Assembly: GCF_004362525.1 (NCBI RefSeq)
Contig: NZ_SNXS01000003.1
Span: 744,001-808,000, forward strand
Length of the DNA: 64,000 nucleotides
DNA from: Roseateles toxinivorans
GTDB taxonomy: Bacteria; Pseudomonadota; Gammaproteobacteria; Burkholderiales; Burkholderiaceae_C
Direction: 5' to 3'
Both the position numbers and the translations under genes were made by a program. The notes under the pieces were generated by a model. That model saw only the letters and a program-made list of their open reading frames with translations, was not told the origin of the DNA and ran no database searches. Of the stretch, positions 37,896-46,801 are shown piece after piece; the stretch's first letter is position 1, and each line of letters starts with the position of its first letter.

Positions 37896-40337
37896 TCAGC
37901 TGCGTTCCAGCCGCCCACCGTTGCGCAACCAGGGAATCAGCGCCTGTTCGGGCATCGGGCGAGCACCAAACCAACCTTGTGCCATGTCGCAGCCCAGCTG
38001 TCGCAGCAAGTCCCATTCCTCTTCCGTCTCGGCGCCTTCGCCGACGGTGGACAGCCCGAGGTTGCGACCCAGATCGATGGCGGCCTTGAGCAGGGTCAGG
38101 GTGGTTCTGGCGCTCGCGGCGCCCCGGACAAAGCAGCGGTCGATCTTCAGCTCCGAGACAGGCAGCATGTGCAGATAGGCCAGGGATGACTGCCCCGTGC
38201 CGAAGTCGTCGACCGACCATTCAAAACCCTGCGCGTTGATCTCCCGCATGCGGTCGATCACGGTGGCCGGGTCTTTCATCACGGCGCCTTCGGTCAATTC
38301 CAGGCGGATGTCCTGCGCGCGTGCGCCCGTCGCCTGCAGGAGACTGGCCAGGAGGCCCGGGAAAGCGGCGGAGCCGACATCATGCACGGACACATTCACG
38401 GCGATCTGCGACACCAGCCCGGTGCTGCGAAGCTGGGCGGACAGCCGCATCGACCGGCGCAAGACCCACTCGGTGATGCCACGGATGTTGCCGGTGTTCT
38501 CGGCGAAAGGAATGAAGGCTGCCGGCGGCACCAGGCCGCGGCTGGGGTGGTTCCAGCGGATCAAGGATTCGAAGCTGGCGACTGCGTTGTCGGACAGCCG
38601 GAATTTGGGTTGCACCAGCAGCGTAAACTCGTCGTCCTGGGCCGCACGCTTGAGCTCGGAGATCAGCGAGAGCTGCAGAGGATCCGCTCGGACGAGGCCG
38701 GCCTCGTAGATCGTCCATCCGGCATCGTTGCGCTGGCCCTCGTGCAGTGCGATCTCGGCATGGCTCATGAGCCGGTGCATCGAAGTGCCATGCGCGGGGC
38801 AGTGGGACAGGCCCCAGGCCGCGCTGATGTCCACCCACTGCCCAGCCACATCCAGCGGTGTAGCGAACATCTCCGCAGCAAGAGCCTCGATCAGACTGAC
38901 ATCGTCGCCTTGGCCTCCGGCCAGCACGAGGACGAATCGATCCGCGTAAACGCGGCCAGCCAGTGCGTGGTCGAAACGGATGCAGGCCTGGCTGAGGCGG
39001 TCGGCGACGGCCTGCAGCACGGCGTCACCAACTTCCTGCCCGAGCGCCTCGTTGATTGCGTTGAATCGGCGCACATTCAGCATGGCGACTCTCGGCGATA
39101 GCCCCCGTGCAATCCAGCCGTCGCCCGCGGCGATCAGGCGCTCGCGATTGCCCAGCCCGGTCAGACGGTCGCGTTGCGCGGCCTCGATCGCGCGTGCGCT
39201 GGCATCGGTCTGGAATTGCGCAGCGACCCGACGTACGGCCACAATGTCTCGCTTCTTCTCCTGCTCCAGCCCTCGATAACGCTCCAGCAGCCGGTATGCC
39301 TGCTCCCATTGACCCTGTGCGCTCGCCAGATCGGCGGCACGACACCAGAAACGCGGCGCCAGAGTCCGCTCGCTCCTGGGCATGGCTTGCACGAGAGCCA
39401 TGGCTTCAGCCGCCATGGCCGCGGCCTCGGCACTGCGGCCTTCGGCTTGGTGGTACAAAGCGTGCGCCATCGCGAGCAGGCACCGGATGTCATGGCTGAG
39501 TTGATCTGAGGGCCTGGCCTCAAGAAAGTCCAGATACGCGCGGGCTTCTTCAAGCTGCCCCAGCTGGGCAAAGATCTCCGCGCCCAGCACGTGGAAATGC
39601 ACCAGGGTCTGCCCGTCCAGTTCCGCGGCCTTTTCAGGAAAGGACCAGATGCGCAGCAGCGGGATCGCCTTGTCGACATCACCGGCCGAGGCATAGATTT
39701 CGGCGAGGAGGGCCACCGCACTGAAGCGAACCCAACCGCCCAACTCATTGCTGGCGACGGCTTGCTCCAGGTGGTGGCGGGCTTGAAATTCATCGCCCGC
39801 CAGGAAGAACGCAATGCCGAGGTTGCTGCGCGCTGCCGACAGCATACCGCTGTGGTCGATCTCTTGCGCCAGCTGGAGCATCCGACAGGCCTGTTGCATA
39901 TAGCCCACCAGATTGCCTGCAGCTTGGTAAAGCAGAAGCGACGGGCCGATCGCCGCGTGCTGCTCCAGCCGGTCTTGCATGCTATTGATGTCGGCGCTGA
40001 GCTGCTCGTAGGCGGTGAGGGCTGAAGCCACGTCGCCTCCGAAGTTCTCTGCCCCCAGGGCCATGCTCTTCGCGATCAGGCTGCCGGGGACATCGCCCAA
40101 TGCCGACATACGCTCCGCCAGCGCTTTGTAAGGCTGGGCAGCGCCCGGGGTTAGCGAACCCAGTCGCTGTTGCACGAGCAGCATCCGCAGAGTCAGGCGC
40201 TCATTGCCCGCCGCATCGGTAAGGTGCTGCTGTATCAAGGCTGCAGCCGTGCTTGTCGACCCATAGCGTGCCAGCCACACCTCTCTGAACGCCAACCCGT
40301 GTGCGTCTGGCGAGGCCGATAGGGACGATGGGGACAC
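37896..40337 (-). CDS. TPR - degenerate GGDEF - EAL protein (probable c-di-GMP phosphodiesterase)
   Basis: The product is about 813 aa from GTG 40337, which has GAGGG at a good distance; the frame stays open to 40607 but the extension looks non-coding. The N-terminal ~380 residues form TPR-like repeats. A GGDEF domain follows (DRLTGLGNRERL start), but its active-site loop reads YADRF instead of GGDEF (about 463-467), so it is probably inactive. The EAL domain has ESL for EAL (about 587) and keeps other catalytic positions: NVSVHD, LELTEGAV, VDDFGTGQSSL, KIDRCFV and GEGAE. I infer c-di-GMP hydrolysis or sensing. It lies inside the PGC without an obvious link to photosynthesis. Confidence 0.85.
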   Translation of the reverse strand: MSPSSLSASPDAHGLAFREVWLARYGSTSTAAALIQQHLTDAAGNERLTLRMLLVQQRLGSLTPGAAQPYKALAERMSALGDVPGSLIAKSMALGAENFGGDVASALTAYEQLSADINSMQDRLEQHAAIGPSLLLYQAAGNLVGYMQQACRMLQLAQEIDHSGMLSAARSNLGIAFFLAGDEFQARHHLEQAVASNELGGWVRFSAVALLAEIYASAGDVDKAIPLLRIWSFPEKAAELDGQTLVHFHVLGAEIFAQLGQLEEARAYLDFLEARPSDQLSHDIRCLLAMAHALYHQAEGRSAEAAAMAAEAMALVQAMPRSERTLAPRFWCRAADLASAQGQWEQAYRLLERYRGLEQEKKRDIVAVRRVAAQFQTDASARAIEAAQRDRLTGLGNRERLIAAGDGWIARGLSPRVAMLNVRRFNAINEALGQEVGDAVLQAVADRLSQACIRFDHALAGRVYADRFVLVLAGGQGDDVSLIEALAAEMFATPLDVAGQWVDISAAWGLSHCPAHGTSMHRLMSHAEIALHEGQRNDAGWTIYEAGLVRADPLQLSLISELKRAAQDDEFTLLVQPKFRLSDNAVASFESLIRWNHPSRGLVPPAAFIPFAENTGNIRGITEWVLRRSMRLSAQLRSTGLVSQIAVNVSVHDVGSAAFPGLLASLLQATGARAQDIRLELTEGAVMKDPATVIDRMREINAQGFEWSVDDFGTGQSSLAYLHMLPVSELKIDRCFVRGAASARTTLTLLKAAIDLGRNLGLSTVGEGAETEEEWDLLRQLGCDMAQGWFGARPMPEQALIPWLRNGGRLERS

Positions 40338-40692
40338 GAAAACCCTCGGAAGCCAAATGGAGTATGTGCATTCTATGGGGCGCCCAGGTGCGGCGATGTG
40401 GGGAAACGGGGTCGAGTTGGCAGGCAGTTCCACTAGCCCGTGCACATCACCTGCAGTAGCACGGCGGCCTCGTGCCGAAGTGCATCCAGGCGTGACCGCA
40501 GTGCGGCGTGTCGTGCGCGCCGATGGGGGCTCTTGCTCGACCCCTGCTGGATCGCCGCTCACGTGGTCGCGCTCAACGCGAGCGAGATCAAGCTGCTGGC
40601 CGAGCAATTCTTCGCGGCCATAGTCGCTGACCTCGACGAACGAAGGATTGCATAGGTGATGCGTCTCTTCAGATCGGGGGTCGAGACAAGCG
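40338..40692. other. 355-base stretch, probable degenerate DNA
   Basis: No intact gene was found. A plus-strand frame ending at 40655 has a helical-looking C-terminal part (ALNASEIKLLAEQFFAAI) preceded by Arg/Ser-rich nonsense, which may be the tail of a lost gene. It also contains the promoter of the GGDEF/EAL gene. Adjacent cheW remains support decay. Confidence 0.4.
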
Positions 40693-40970
40693 TCACGCCC
40701 TCCGCGAGGATGTATTCATGGCTGGTTTGATGCTGTCCGTGTCCAGCGCCAGTACGCCAGATACGGAGTCGACCACCACACCGATTGCTCGCTTTTCAAC
40801 GTTCAACACGATTACCACCTTGAAATCGGTATACGCGGCACTCTCGCAGGCAGGCGTCAGACGCTGGTCGACGATGGGCACGATCACGCCGCGCAGATTG
40901 ACGACGCCCTTGATGAAGTGCGGCGCATTCGCAGTGCGGGTAGGGGATTCATAGCACCTGCATTCAACGG
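40693..40970 (-). pseudogene. cheW: CheW fragment (chemotaxis coupling protein remnant)
   Basis: The minus strand translates to a clear CheW core: YESPTRTANAPHFIKGVVNL, then RGVIVPIVDQRLT, FKVVIVLNVEKRAIGVVVDS and VSGVLALDTDSIKPA, followed by unrelated MNTSSRRA and stop. About 90 of the usual ~165 residues remain. The N-terminal third has no homologous frame upstream and the C-terminal domain end is gone. No start codon with a ribosome site precedes it. It is a double-truncated relic, possibly left when DNA was inserted between bchD and bchO. Confidence 0.8.
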
Positions 40971-41262
40971 GGGTAGGGGCGCCAGCGGCGATCCGGCGCG
41001 GGGCGGCCAGTGATGGGACGGCCACTCGCCACGGCGCTTGGCCGCGGTCGGCGCTGCAGCGCATGTTGCGCGTCGACGATATCCGGCACACCAATCCAGA
41101 TTTTGGCTTTTCGCGCGTGAACGTCCGCTGTCGCGGACTCCCATTTGCTTGACGACGTTGGCGAAGGTCAAGGTCCAGCCTGAAGCGGACCCCGAGGCCG
41201 CTCAGCATCTGCTCGCCAGCTTGTACATTTCCAGGCATCGCCCAAGCACGCACCACTTCCTC
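40971..41262. other. Region upstream of udk, no gene recognised
   Basis: The udk frame is open back to 41038, but that extension has no family match and the standard Udk start is at 41263. The minus strand holds a low-quality frame only. It is likely promoter plus degenerate sequence. Confidence 0.4.
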
Positions 41263-41904
41263 ATGCCAAAAAACCCTCAAAAGCCTTTCGTCATCGGTGT
41301 CGCAGGGGGCAGCGGCAGCGGCAAATCGACGGTGACGCGCCAGGTGTTGGCCGCCATCGGGCCGGAGAAGGTGGCGGTGGTGATGCAGGATGACTACTAC
41401 CGGGATCAGTCCCACATGCCGCCGGAGGACCGGCGCAAGCAGAACTACGACCATCCCGATGCCTTTGACTGGCCGCTGATGACGCAGCATCTGGCCGCGC
41501 TGCGCAAGGGCGAGGCGATAGCGATGCCGGTGTATGACTTCTCGGCCGACAACCGCTCCAGCGAAACCATTACCGTGAAGCCCGCACCGGTGATCGTGGT
41601 CGAGGGCCTGTTCGCCTTGTACGACACCAAGCTGCGCAACATGATGTCGCTGAAGATTTATGTGGACACGGCCTCGGACGTGCGGTTCATCCGGCGGCTG
41701 CAGCGCGATATTTCGGAGCGTGGCCGCAGCACCGAGTCGGTGGTGCACCAGTACCTGGAAACCGTGCGCCCGATGCACAAGCAGTTCATTGAGCCGACAA
41801 AGCGCAACGCCGACGTGATCCTGCCGCACGGTGCCAACGGTCCGGCGGTGGACATCATCACCACCAAGGTGATGAGCTTGTTCCAGGATGACGAGCGTGG
41901 CTGA
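41263..41904 (+). CDS. udk: Uridine kinase
   Basis: Udk phosphorylates uridine and cytidine in pyrimidine salvage. Starting at MPKNPQKPFVIGVAGG gives 213 aa, the usual length. The P-loop GGSGSGKST (15-23), DDYYRD, the YDHPDAFDW substrate loop and the RRLQRDISERGR lid are all present. It is a housekeeping gene lying between bchD and bchO and not expected to be part of the PGC. Confidence 0.95.
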   Translation: MPKNPQKPFVIGVAGGSGSGKSTVTRQVLAAIGPEKVAVVMQDDYYRDQSHMPPEDRRKQNYDHPDAFDWPLMTQHLAALRKGEAIAMPVYDFSADNRSSETITVKPAPVIVVEGLFALYDTKLRNMMSLKIYVDTASDVRFIRRLQRDISERGRSTESVVHQYLETVRPMHKQFIEPTKRNADVILPHGANGPAVDIITTKVMSLFQDDERG

Positions 41905-41976
41905 GCCCCAGTCCCCCGTCGCTTCGGCGTCCTAGAGCGCGCCTTCTTCGGCGAGGCAATTCCTGCGCCGCGCCGG

Positions 41977-42855
41977 TCAAGACTTCGCAGTGCAGGGCGG
42001 GTTCGTCGCCCGGTCCCGTGCCTCATCCCGCAGCGCCAGCAGCAGCTCATTGATACTCTCCGGCGCCTCCTCATGCGCCAGATGCCCCAAGCCTTCCAGC
42101 GGGTGAAAGCGGGCACAGGGCAGCCGGCGCGCGAGTTCCAGCGCCTGCGCCGGCGCGACCGTGCGGTCCGCCAGACCGGCAGCCAGCCACAGGGGGGTGC
42201 GCAGCGCGGGCAGGCGGGCCTGCAGTTCGTCCAACCGCCAGCTGGCCAGCATGTCCAGCACGCCGCGCACATGCGCGGGCTGCGTCAGCAGGGCGCGGTA
42301 GTGCTGCAGGCCGGCCTCGTCCAGGCGTGAGCCGGTGGAGGCGATCAGGTTCTTCAGGGCCCGGGGCTGAGCCGCGTGGCGCGTCACCCAGGCCGGCAGC
42401 CAGGCGCTGCGGGCGGCGAGCCTGGCGACGGCCGGCGCCACCACGCGCATCAAGCCGGGCAGCGGCTGCAGCGCGCCGTTGACGGCCAGCAGCCCACGCG
42501 TCTGCGGCAGGTGGCCGTCCAGCGCCAGCTGCAACATCACCGCCGCGCCGGCGGAATGCCCGGCCACCAGCTCGGGCTGCCAACCGAGCGCGGCGAGCAA
42601 GTCGGCCAGCGCGCCGGCCATGCGGGGCAGGCTGGCACGGCGGTCGTCGAAGGCCTCGGTGCCGCCATGGCCGGGCAGGTCCGGTATCAGCAGGCTGAAG
42701 TGGGGCGTCAAGCCCGGCAGGCAGGCGTCCCAGGACTGCAGCGATGAGCCGGTGCCGTGCAGCAGCAGCACCTTGGGCCCCTGGCCGGCACGCCGCAGCC
42801 GCCAGCGCAGGCCGCCTGCCCGCAGCTCGACGAGGCCCGGCGTGTCATCTTTCAT
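41977..42855 (-). CDS. bchO: BchO, putative Mg-chelatase accessory alpha/beta hydrolase
   Basis: From ATG 42855 the product is 292 aa. An alpha/beta-hydrolase fold is shown by LLLHGTGSSLQSW (oxyanion region), the nucleophile elbow GHSAGAAV and the late LGHLAHEEAPE His. This matches BchO, which accompanies bchID in purple bacteria; its activity has not been established. TTG 42873 is an alternative start but lies inside the PpsR box. It is transcribed divergently from crtI, so one operator can control both. Confidence 0.9.
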   Translation of the reverse strand: MKDDTPGLVELRAGGLRWRLRRAGQGPKVLLLHGTGSSLQSWDACLPGLTPHFSLLIPDLPGHGGTEAFDDRRASLPRMAGALADLLAALGWQPELVAGHSAGAAVMLQLALDGHLPQTRGLLAVNGALQPLPGLMRVVAPAVARLAARSAWLPAWVTRHAAQPRALKNLIASTGSRLDEAGLQHYRALLTQPAHVRGVLDMLASWRLDELQARLPALRTPLWLAAGLADRTVAPAQALELARRLPCARFHPLEGLGHLAHEEAPESINELLLALRDEARDRATNPPCTAKS

Positions 42856-42866
42856 TGCAAACCCTG

Positions 42867-42895
42867 TTGTCAACTAAACTAGACATGCATATTAT
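42867..42895 (+). promoter_or_regulatory. Predicted crtI promoter
   Basis: TTGTCA (42867-42872), a 17-bp spacer and TATTAT (42890-42895) form a close sigma-70 match. The predicted start falls on or beside the A of the crtI ATG (42902), so the mRNA would be leaderless. No Shine-Dalgarno precedes the ATG. Confidence 0.6.
42868..42885. promoter_or_regulatory. Perfect PpsR/CrtJ box between bchO and crtI
   Basis: TGT-caactaaactag-ACA overlaps the crtI -35. A weaker TAT-N12-ACA (42893-42910) follows after 7 bp and covers the -10 and the crtI start codon. Together they could repress both bchO and crtI. Confidence 0.75.
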
Positions 42896-42901
42896 CAACC
42901 C

Positions 42902-44485
42902 ATGTTGACAGCAACGGCAGACCTTGCGCCCACCAGCCCTCATGCGCTGGTCATAGGCAGCGGTTTCGGCGGCCTGGCCGCTGCGGTGCGCCTCGGCGCC
43001 CGAGGCTACCGCGTCACCGTACTTGAGAAGCTCGACGCGCCCGGCGGCCGGGCCTATGTGCACCGGCAGGACGGCTTCACCTTCGACGCCGGCCCGACCG
43101 TCATCACTGCGCCGTTCCTGTTCGAGGAGCTGTGGGCCCTGTGCGGCCGGCGCCTGGCCGATGATGTGGACCTGCGCCCGGTGGCGCCGTTCTACCGCGT
43201 GCGCTTCGACGACGGCACGGTGTTCGACTACAGCGGCGATGCCGCCGCGATGCGTGCCGAGGTGGCCAAGCTGGCGCCCGATGATGTGGCCGGCTACGAG
43301 CGTTTTCTGGCTGCCAGCGAGGCGATCTACAAGGTCGGCTTCGAGCAGCTGGGCCATGTGTCGTTCGAACGCTGGACCGATATGGCCCGCGTGCTGCCCG
43401 ACCTGCTGAAGCTGGAGGGCTACCGCACCGTCTACGGCCTCGCCTGCAAGCATGTGCGCGATGAAAAACTGCGCGTGGTGCTGACCTTTCAATCGCTGCT
43501 GGTCGGCGGCAACCCGTTCAGCACCACCTCGGTCTACTGCCTGATCGCCTTCCTGGAGCGGCGCTTCGGCGTGCACTTCGCGATGGGCGGCACCGGCAGC
43601 CTGGTGCGTGGCCTGGTCGGGCTGATCGAGGGGCAGGGCGGGCGGGTGCTGTGCGGCCGGGGCGTTGAGGAGATCCTGGTCGAGGACGGTGCGGCCTGTG
43701 GCGTGCGCCTGGCCACCGGCGAACGGCTGGCGGCCGATGTGGTGGTCTCCAACGCCGACTCGGCCTGGACCTACAAGCACCTGCTGCCGGCCCGCTACCG
43801 CCGCCGCTGGACCGACAAGCGCATTGCCAAGGCGCGCTATTCGATGAGCCTGTTCGTCTGGTACTTCGGCACCCGCCGCCAGTACCCCGATGTGGCCCAT
43901 CACACGATTGCGCTGGGCCCGCGCTATCGGGGCCTGCTGGACGACATCTTCACGCACAAGCATCTGGCCGACGACTTCAGCCTCTACCTGCACCGGCCGA
44001 CCGCCACCGATCCGAGTCTGGCGCCTGCCGGCTGCGACACCTTCTACGTGCTCGCGCCGGTGCCGCATCTGGACGCTGGCGTGGACTGGCGCGAGCGGGC
44101 CGAGCCCTATCGCGCGGCGCTGGCCAGGCGGCTGTCCGAGACCCTGCTGCCGGGGCTGGAGCAGGAGATCGTCAGCTCGCTGCTGCTCACGCCGCAGGAC
44201 TTCCAGGACCGGCTCAGCTCCTACAAGGGCGCGGCCTTTGCGCTGGAGCCGGTGCTGACGCAAAGCGCCTGGTTCCGGCCCCACAACCGCAGCGAGGAGG
44301 TCGAGCGGCTCTACCTCGTTGGCGCCGGCACCCACCCCGGCGCCGGCCTGCCCGGCGTGCTGTCGTCCGCCCGCGTGCTCGATGCGATCGTGCCGCACGG
44401 GCGCGAACTGCCCCGCCGCGCTCATCCGGCCCCTGATGAAGAAGGACCCCACCATGTCAGACCCACGCCCGGCCTCATTGCCTGA
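42902..44485 (+). CDS. crtI: Phytoene desaturase
   Basis: CrtI introduces three or four double bonds into phytoene (to neurosporene or lycopene). The 527-aa protein has the N-terminal dinucleotide site ALVIGSGFGGLAAAVRLG (15-32) and the FAD-contact end YLVGAGTHPGAGLPGVLSSA. The last ~35 residues (RRAHPAPDEEG...) overlap crtB and are not conserved. The number of desaturations cannot be read from sequence. It starts the crtI-crtB-hemA-orf47 unit. Confidence 0.96.
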   Translation: MLTATADLAPTSPHALVIGSGFGGLAAAVRLGARGYRVTVLEKLDAPGGRAYVHRQDGFTFDAGPTVITAPFLFEELWALCGRRLADDVDLRPVAPFYRVRFDDGTVFDYSGDAAAMRAEVAKLAPDDVAGYERFLAASEAIYKVGFEQLGHVSFERWTDMARVLPDLLKLEGYRTVYGLACKHVRDEKLRVVLTFQSLLVGGNPFSTTSVYCLIAFLERRFGVHFAMGGTGSLVRGLVGLIEGQGGRVLCGRGVEEILVEDGAACGVRLATGERLAADVVVSNADSAWTYKHLLPARYRRRWTDKRIAKARYSMSLFVWYFGTRRQYPDVAHHTIALGPRYRGLLDDIFTHKHLADDFSLYLHRPTATDPSLAPAGCDTFYVLAPVPHLDAGVDWRERAEPYRAALARRLSETLLPGLEQEIVSSLLLTPQDFQDRLSSYKGAAFALEPVLTQSAWFRPHNRSEEVERLYLVGAGTHPGAGLPGVLSSARVLDAIVPHGRELPRRAHPAPDEEGPHHVRPTPGLIA

Positions 44486-45506
44486 ACCGGCCTGCCCGCC
44501 GCTGCTGGCCGCCGATCTGGCCCAGTGCCGCGCCAGTCTGGCGGCCAATTCCAAGACCTTCCACGCCGCCTCGTTGCTGCTGCCGCCCGGCGTGCGCGCC
44601 CCGGCCACCGTGCTCTACGGCTTTTGCCGGCTGGCCGACGACGCGGTCGATGTCGAGGGCGGCCGGCTGGAAGCGATTGCGCGGCTGCGCGAGCGCCTGG
44701 AGCGCGTCTATGCCGGCCGGCCGCAGCCGCAGGCCGCCGACCGCGCGCTGGCGGCCGTGGTGGCGCGCTACGCGATTCCGCGGGCGCTGCCCGAGCTGCT
44801 GGTCGAGGGCCTGGCCTGGGATGTCGAGGGCCGCGACTACGAGACGCTGGCGGACCTGCAGGACTACGCCGCCCGCGTGGCCGGCACGGTGGGCGCGATG
44901 ATGTGCCTGCTGATGGGCGTGCGCGACAGCGACGCGCTGGCCCGGGCCTGCGATCTGGGCGTGGCGATGCAGCTGTCCAATATCGCCCGCGATGTGGGCG
45001 AGGACGCGTGCATGGGCCGGCTCTATCTGCCCCGGCAGTGGCTGCGCGAAGCCGGCATCAATCCTGCCGCCTGGCTGGCCGCACCGCGCCATGACGCCGC
45101 ATTGGCGAGCGTGATGCGGCTGCTGCTGGCCGCCGCCGATGACCTGTACGCAAGGGCCGGTGCCGGCGTGGCACGGCTGCCGCTGGCCTGCCGGCCCGGC
45201 ATCAATGCCGCGCGGCTGCTGTATGCCGAGATCGGCCATCAGGTGGCCCGGGCGGGCGGGGATTCGGTCACTCGCCGCGCCGTCGTGCCCGGCCGGCGCA
45301 AGAGCTATCTGCTGCTGCAGGCCGGTCTGAGCCTGTGGCCGGACCCTGCGCGGCTGCAGGAGCCGCCGCTGGCGGCCAATCTGCCGCTGCTGGCGGCGGT
45401 CGCGGCCACGCCGGCACCGGCTGGCGCGACTCGGCGGATCGATTTCGTCATCGACCTGTTCGATCGGCTGGAGCGCCAGGATCGCTGGGGCGGGAGCGCA
45501 GCATGA
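44454..45506 (+). CDS. crtB: Phytoene synthase
   Basis: CrtB condenses two geranylgeranyl diphosphates to phytoene. The start at 44454 (MSDPRPASLPEP) is chosen for AAGGA at good spacing; it overlaps the crtI end by 32 nt. The 350-aa product has both Asp motifs: DDAVD (62-66) and DVGED (180-184), plus FCRLADDAVD and QLSNIARD contexts. The stop overlaps hemA (ATGA). Confidence 0.96.
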   Translation: MSDPRPASLPEPACPPLLAADLAQCRASLAANSKTFHAASLLLPPGVRAPATVLYGFCRLADDAVDVEGGRLEAIARLRERLERVYAGRPQPQAADRALAAVVARYAIPRALPELLVEGLAWDVEGRDYETLADLQDYAARVAGTVGAMMCLLMGVRDSDALARACDLGVAMQLSNIARDVGEDACMGRLYLPRQWLREAGINPAAWLAAPRHDAALASVMRLLLAAADDLYARAGAGVARLPLACRPGINAARLLYAEIGHQVARAGGDSVTRRAVVPGRRKSYLLLQAGLSLWPDPARLQEPPLAANLPLLAAVAATPAPAGATRRIDFVIDLFDRLERQDRWGGSAA

Positions 45507-46801
45507 GTGTTTTGGCATTGGGCCTGAACCACGGCAGCGCGCCGCTCGATCTGCGCGGCCGCTTCGCCATTCCGCTGGAGGCCCTGGGCCGCAGCGTGCA
45601 GGGCCTGCGCAACCATCTGGCGCGCGCGGCACCGGAGGTGGCGATCCTGTCCACCTGCAACCGCACCGAGCTGTACGTGGGCCTGCCGCCCAGCGCCTGC
45701 CCGCGGCATGCGATCGAGCTGGTCGAGCCCAGCATCGAGTGGCTGGCGCGGCAGGGCGGCACCAGTGCCGACAGCCTGCGCGGCCACAGCTACTTTCTGC
45801 ACGGAGCCGAGGCGGCCCGGCATGCCTTTCGCGTCGCCTCGGGCCTGGACTCGATGGTGCTGGGCGAGCCGCAGATCCTCGGCCAGATGAAGCAGGCGGT
45901 GCGCGAGGCCGAGGGGGCCGGTGCGCTGGGCACCACCTTGCATCAGTTGTTCCAGCGCAGCTTTGCCGTTGCCAAGGAGGTGCGCAGCAGCACCGAGATC
46001 GGCGCCCACGCGGTCAGCATGGCCGCAGCGGCGGTGCGCCTGGCCACCCAGCTGTTCGGCGAGCTGTCGCAGACGCGGGTGCTGTTCGTCGGCGCGGGCG
46101 AGATGATTGAACTGGTGGCCACGCACTTTGCCGCTCACGAGCCGATGTCGCTGACCATCGCCAACCGCGGCCGGGAGCGGGGTCAGGTCTTGTGCGAGCG
46201 CCTGGGCGCGCAGCCGCTGGCCCTGGCCGAGCTGGGCACGCGGCTGCAGGACTTCGATGTGGTCGTCAGCTGCACCGCCAGCAGCCTGCCGCTGATTGGC
46301 CTGGGTGCGGTCGAGCGCGCCTTGAAGGCCCGCCGCCGCCGCCCGATGCTGATGCTGGATCTGGCCGTGCCGCGCGACATCGAGCCCGAGGTGGGCGAGC
46401 TGGACGACATCTATCTCTACACCGTCGATGACCTGGCGCTGCAGGTGCAAGTCAATGGCGAGCGCCGCCAGGCCGCCGTGCTGCAGGCCGAGCAGATCGT
46501 CGCCGCCGGTGTGCACGGCTTCTCCCACTGGCTGGAACAACGGGCCAGCGTGCCGCTGATACAAGCATTGCAGCGCCGCACCGATGACTGGCGCGAGGCC
46601 GAACTCGCCAAGGCCCGCCGCGCGCTGGCCCGCGGCCAGGATGTCGATGCGGTGATGGAGGCGCTGTCCAATGCGCTGACCCGCAAGCTGCTGCACGGCG
46701 CCTTGGCCGAGCTGCACAGCAGTGCCGGCGAGGCGCACCAGCACTGGATGGACTCGGTGCAGCGCATGTTCCTGCGGCCCGACTCGCATCGCCGGCATTG
46801 A
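45503..46801 (+). CDS. hemA: Glutamyl-tRNA reductase
   Basis: HemA reduces glutamyl-tRNA to glutamate-1-semialdehyde, the committed step of C5-pathway tetrapyrrole synthesis. It is 432 aa from ATG 45503. The catalytic Cys is C52 (LSTCNRTELY). GEPQILGQMKQA, the NADPH-domain LFVGAGEMIELVA and the C-terminal helical dimer domain follow. Being coupled by ATGA to crtB, this copy is probably a photosynthesis-dedicated HemA; a housekeeping copy would be expected elsewhere. Confidence 0.96.
   Translation: MSVLALGLNHGSAPLDLRGRFAIPLEALGRSVQGLRNHLARAAPEVAILSTCNRTELYVGLPPSACPRHAIELVEPSIEWLARQGGTSADSLRGHSYFLHGAEAARHAFRVASGLDSMVLGEPQILGQMKQAVREAEGAGALGTTLHQLFQRSFAVAKEVRSSTEIGAHAVSMAAAAVRLATQLFGELSQTRVLFVGAGEMIELVATHFAAHEPMSLTIANRGRERGQVLCERLGAQPLALAELGTRLQDFDVVVSCTASSLPLIGLGAVERALKARRRRPMLMLDLAVPRDIEPEVGELDDIYLYTVDDLALQVQVNGERRQAAVLQAEQIVAAGVHGFSHWLEQRASVPLIQALQRRTDDWREAELAKARRALARGQDVDAVMEALSNALTRKLLHGALAELHSSAGEAHQHWMDSVQRMFLRPDSHRRH

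Noticed and set aside
38197-39101. Plus-strand open frames opposite the GGDEF/EAL gene
   Set aside because: They are high-GC antisense shadows; the minus strand encodes clear GGDEF/EAL and TPR sequence.
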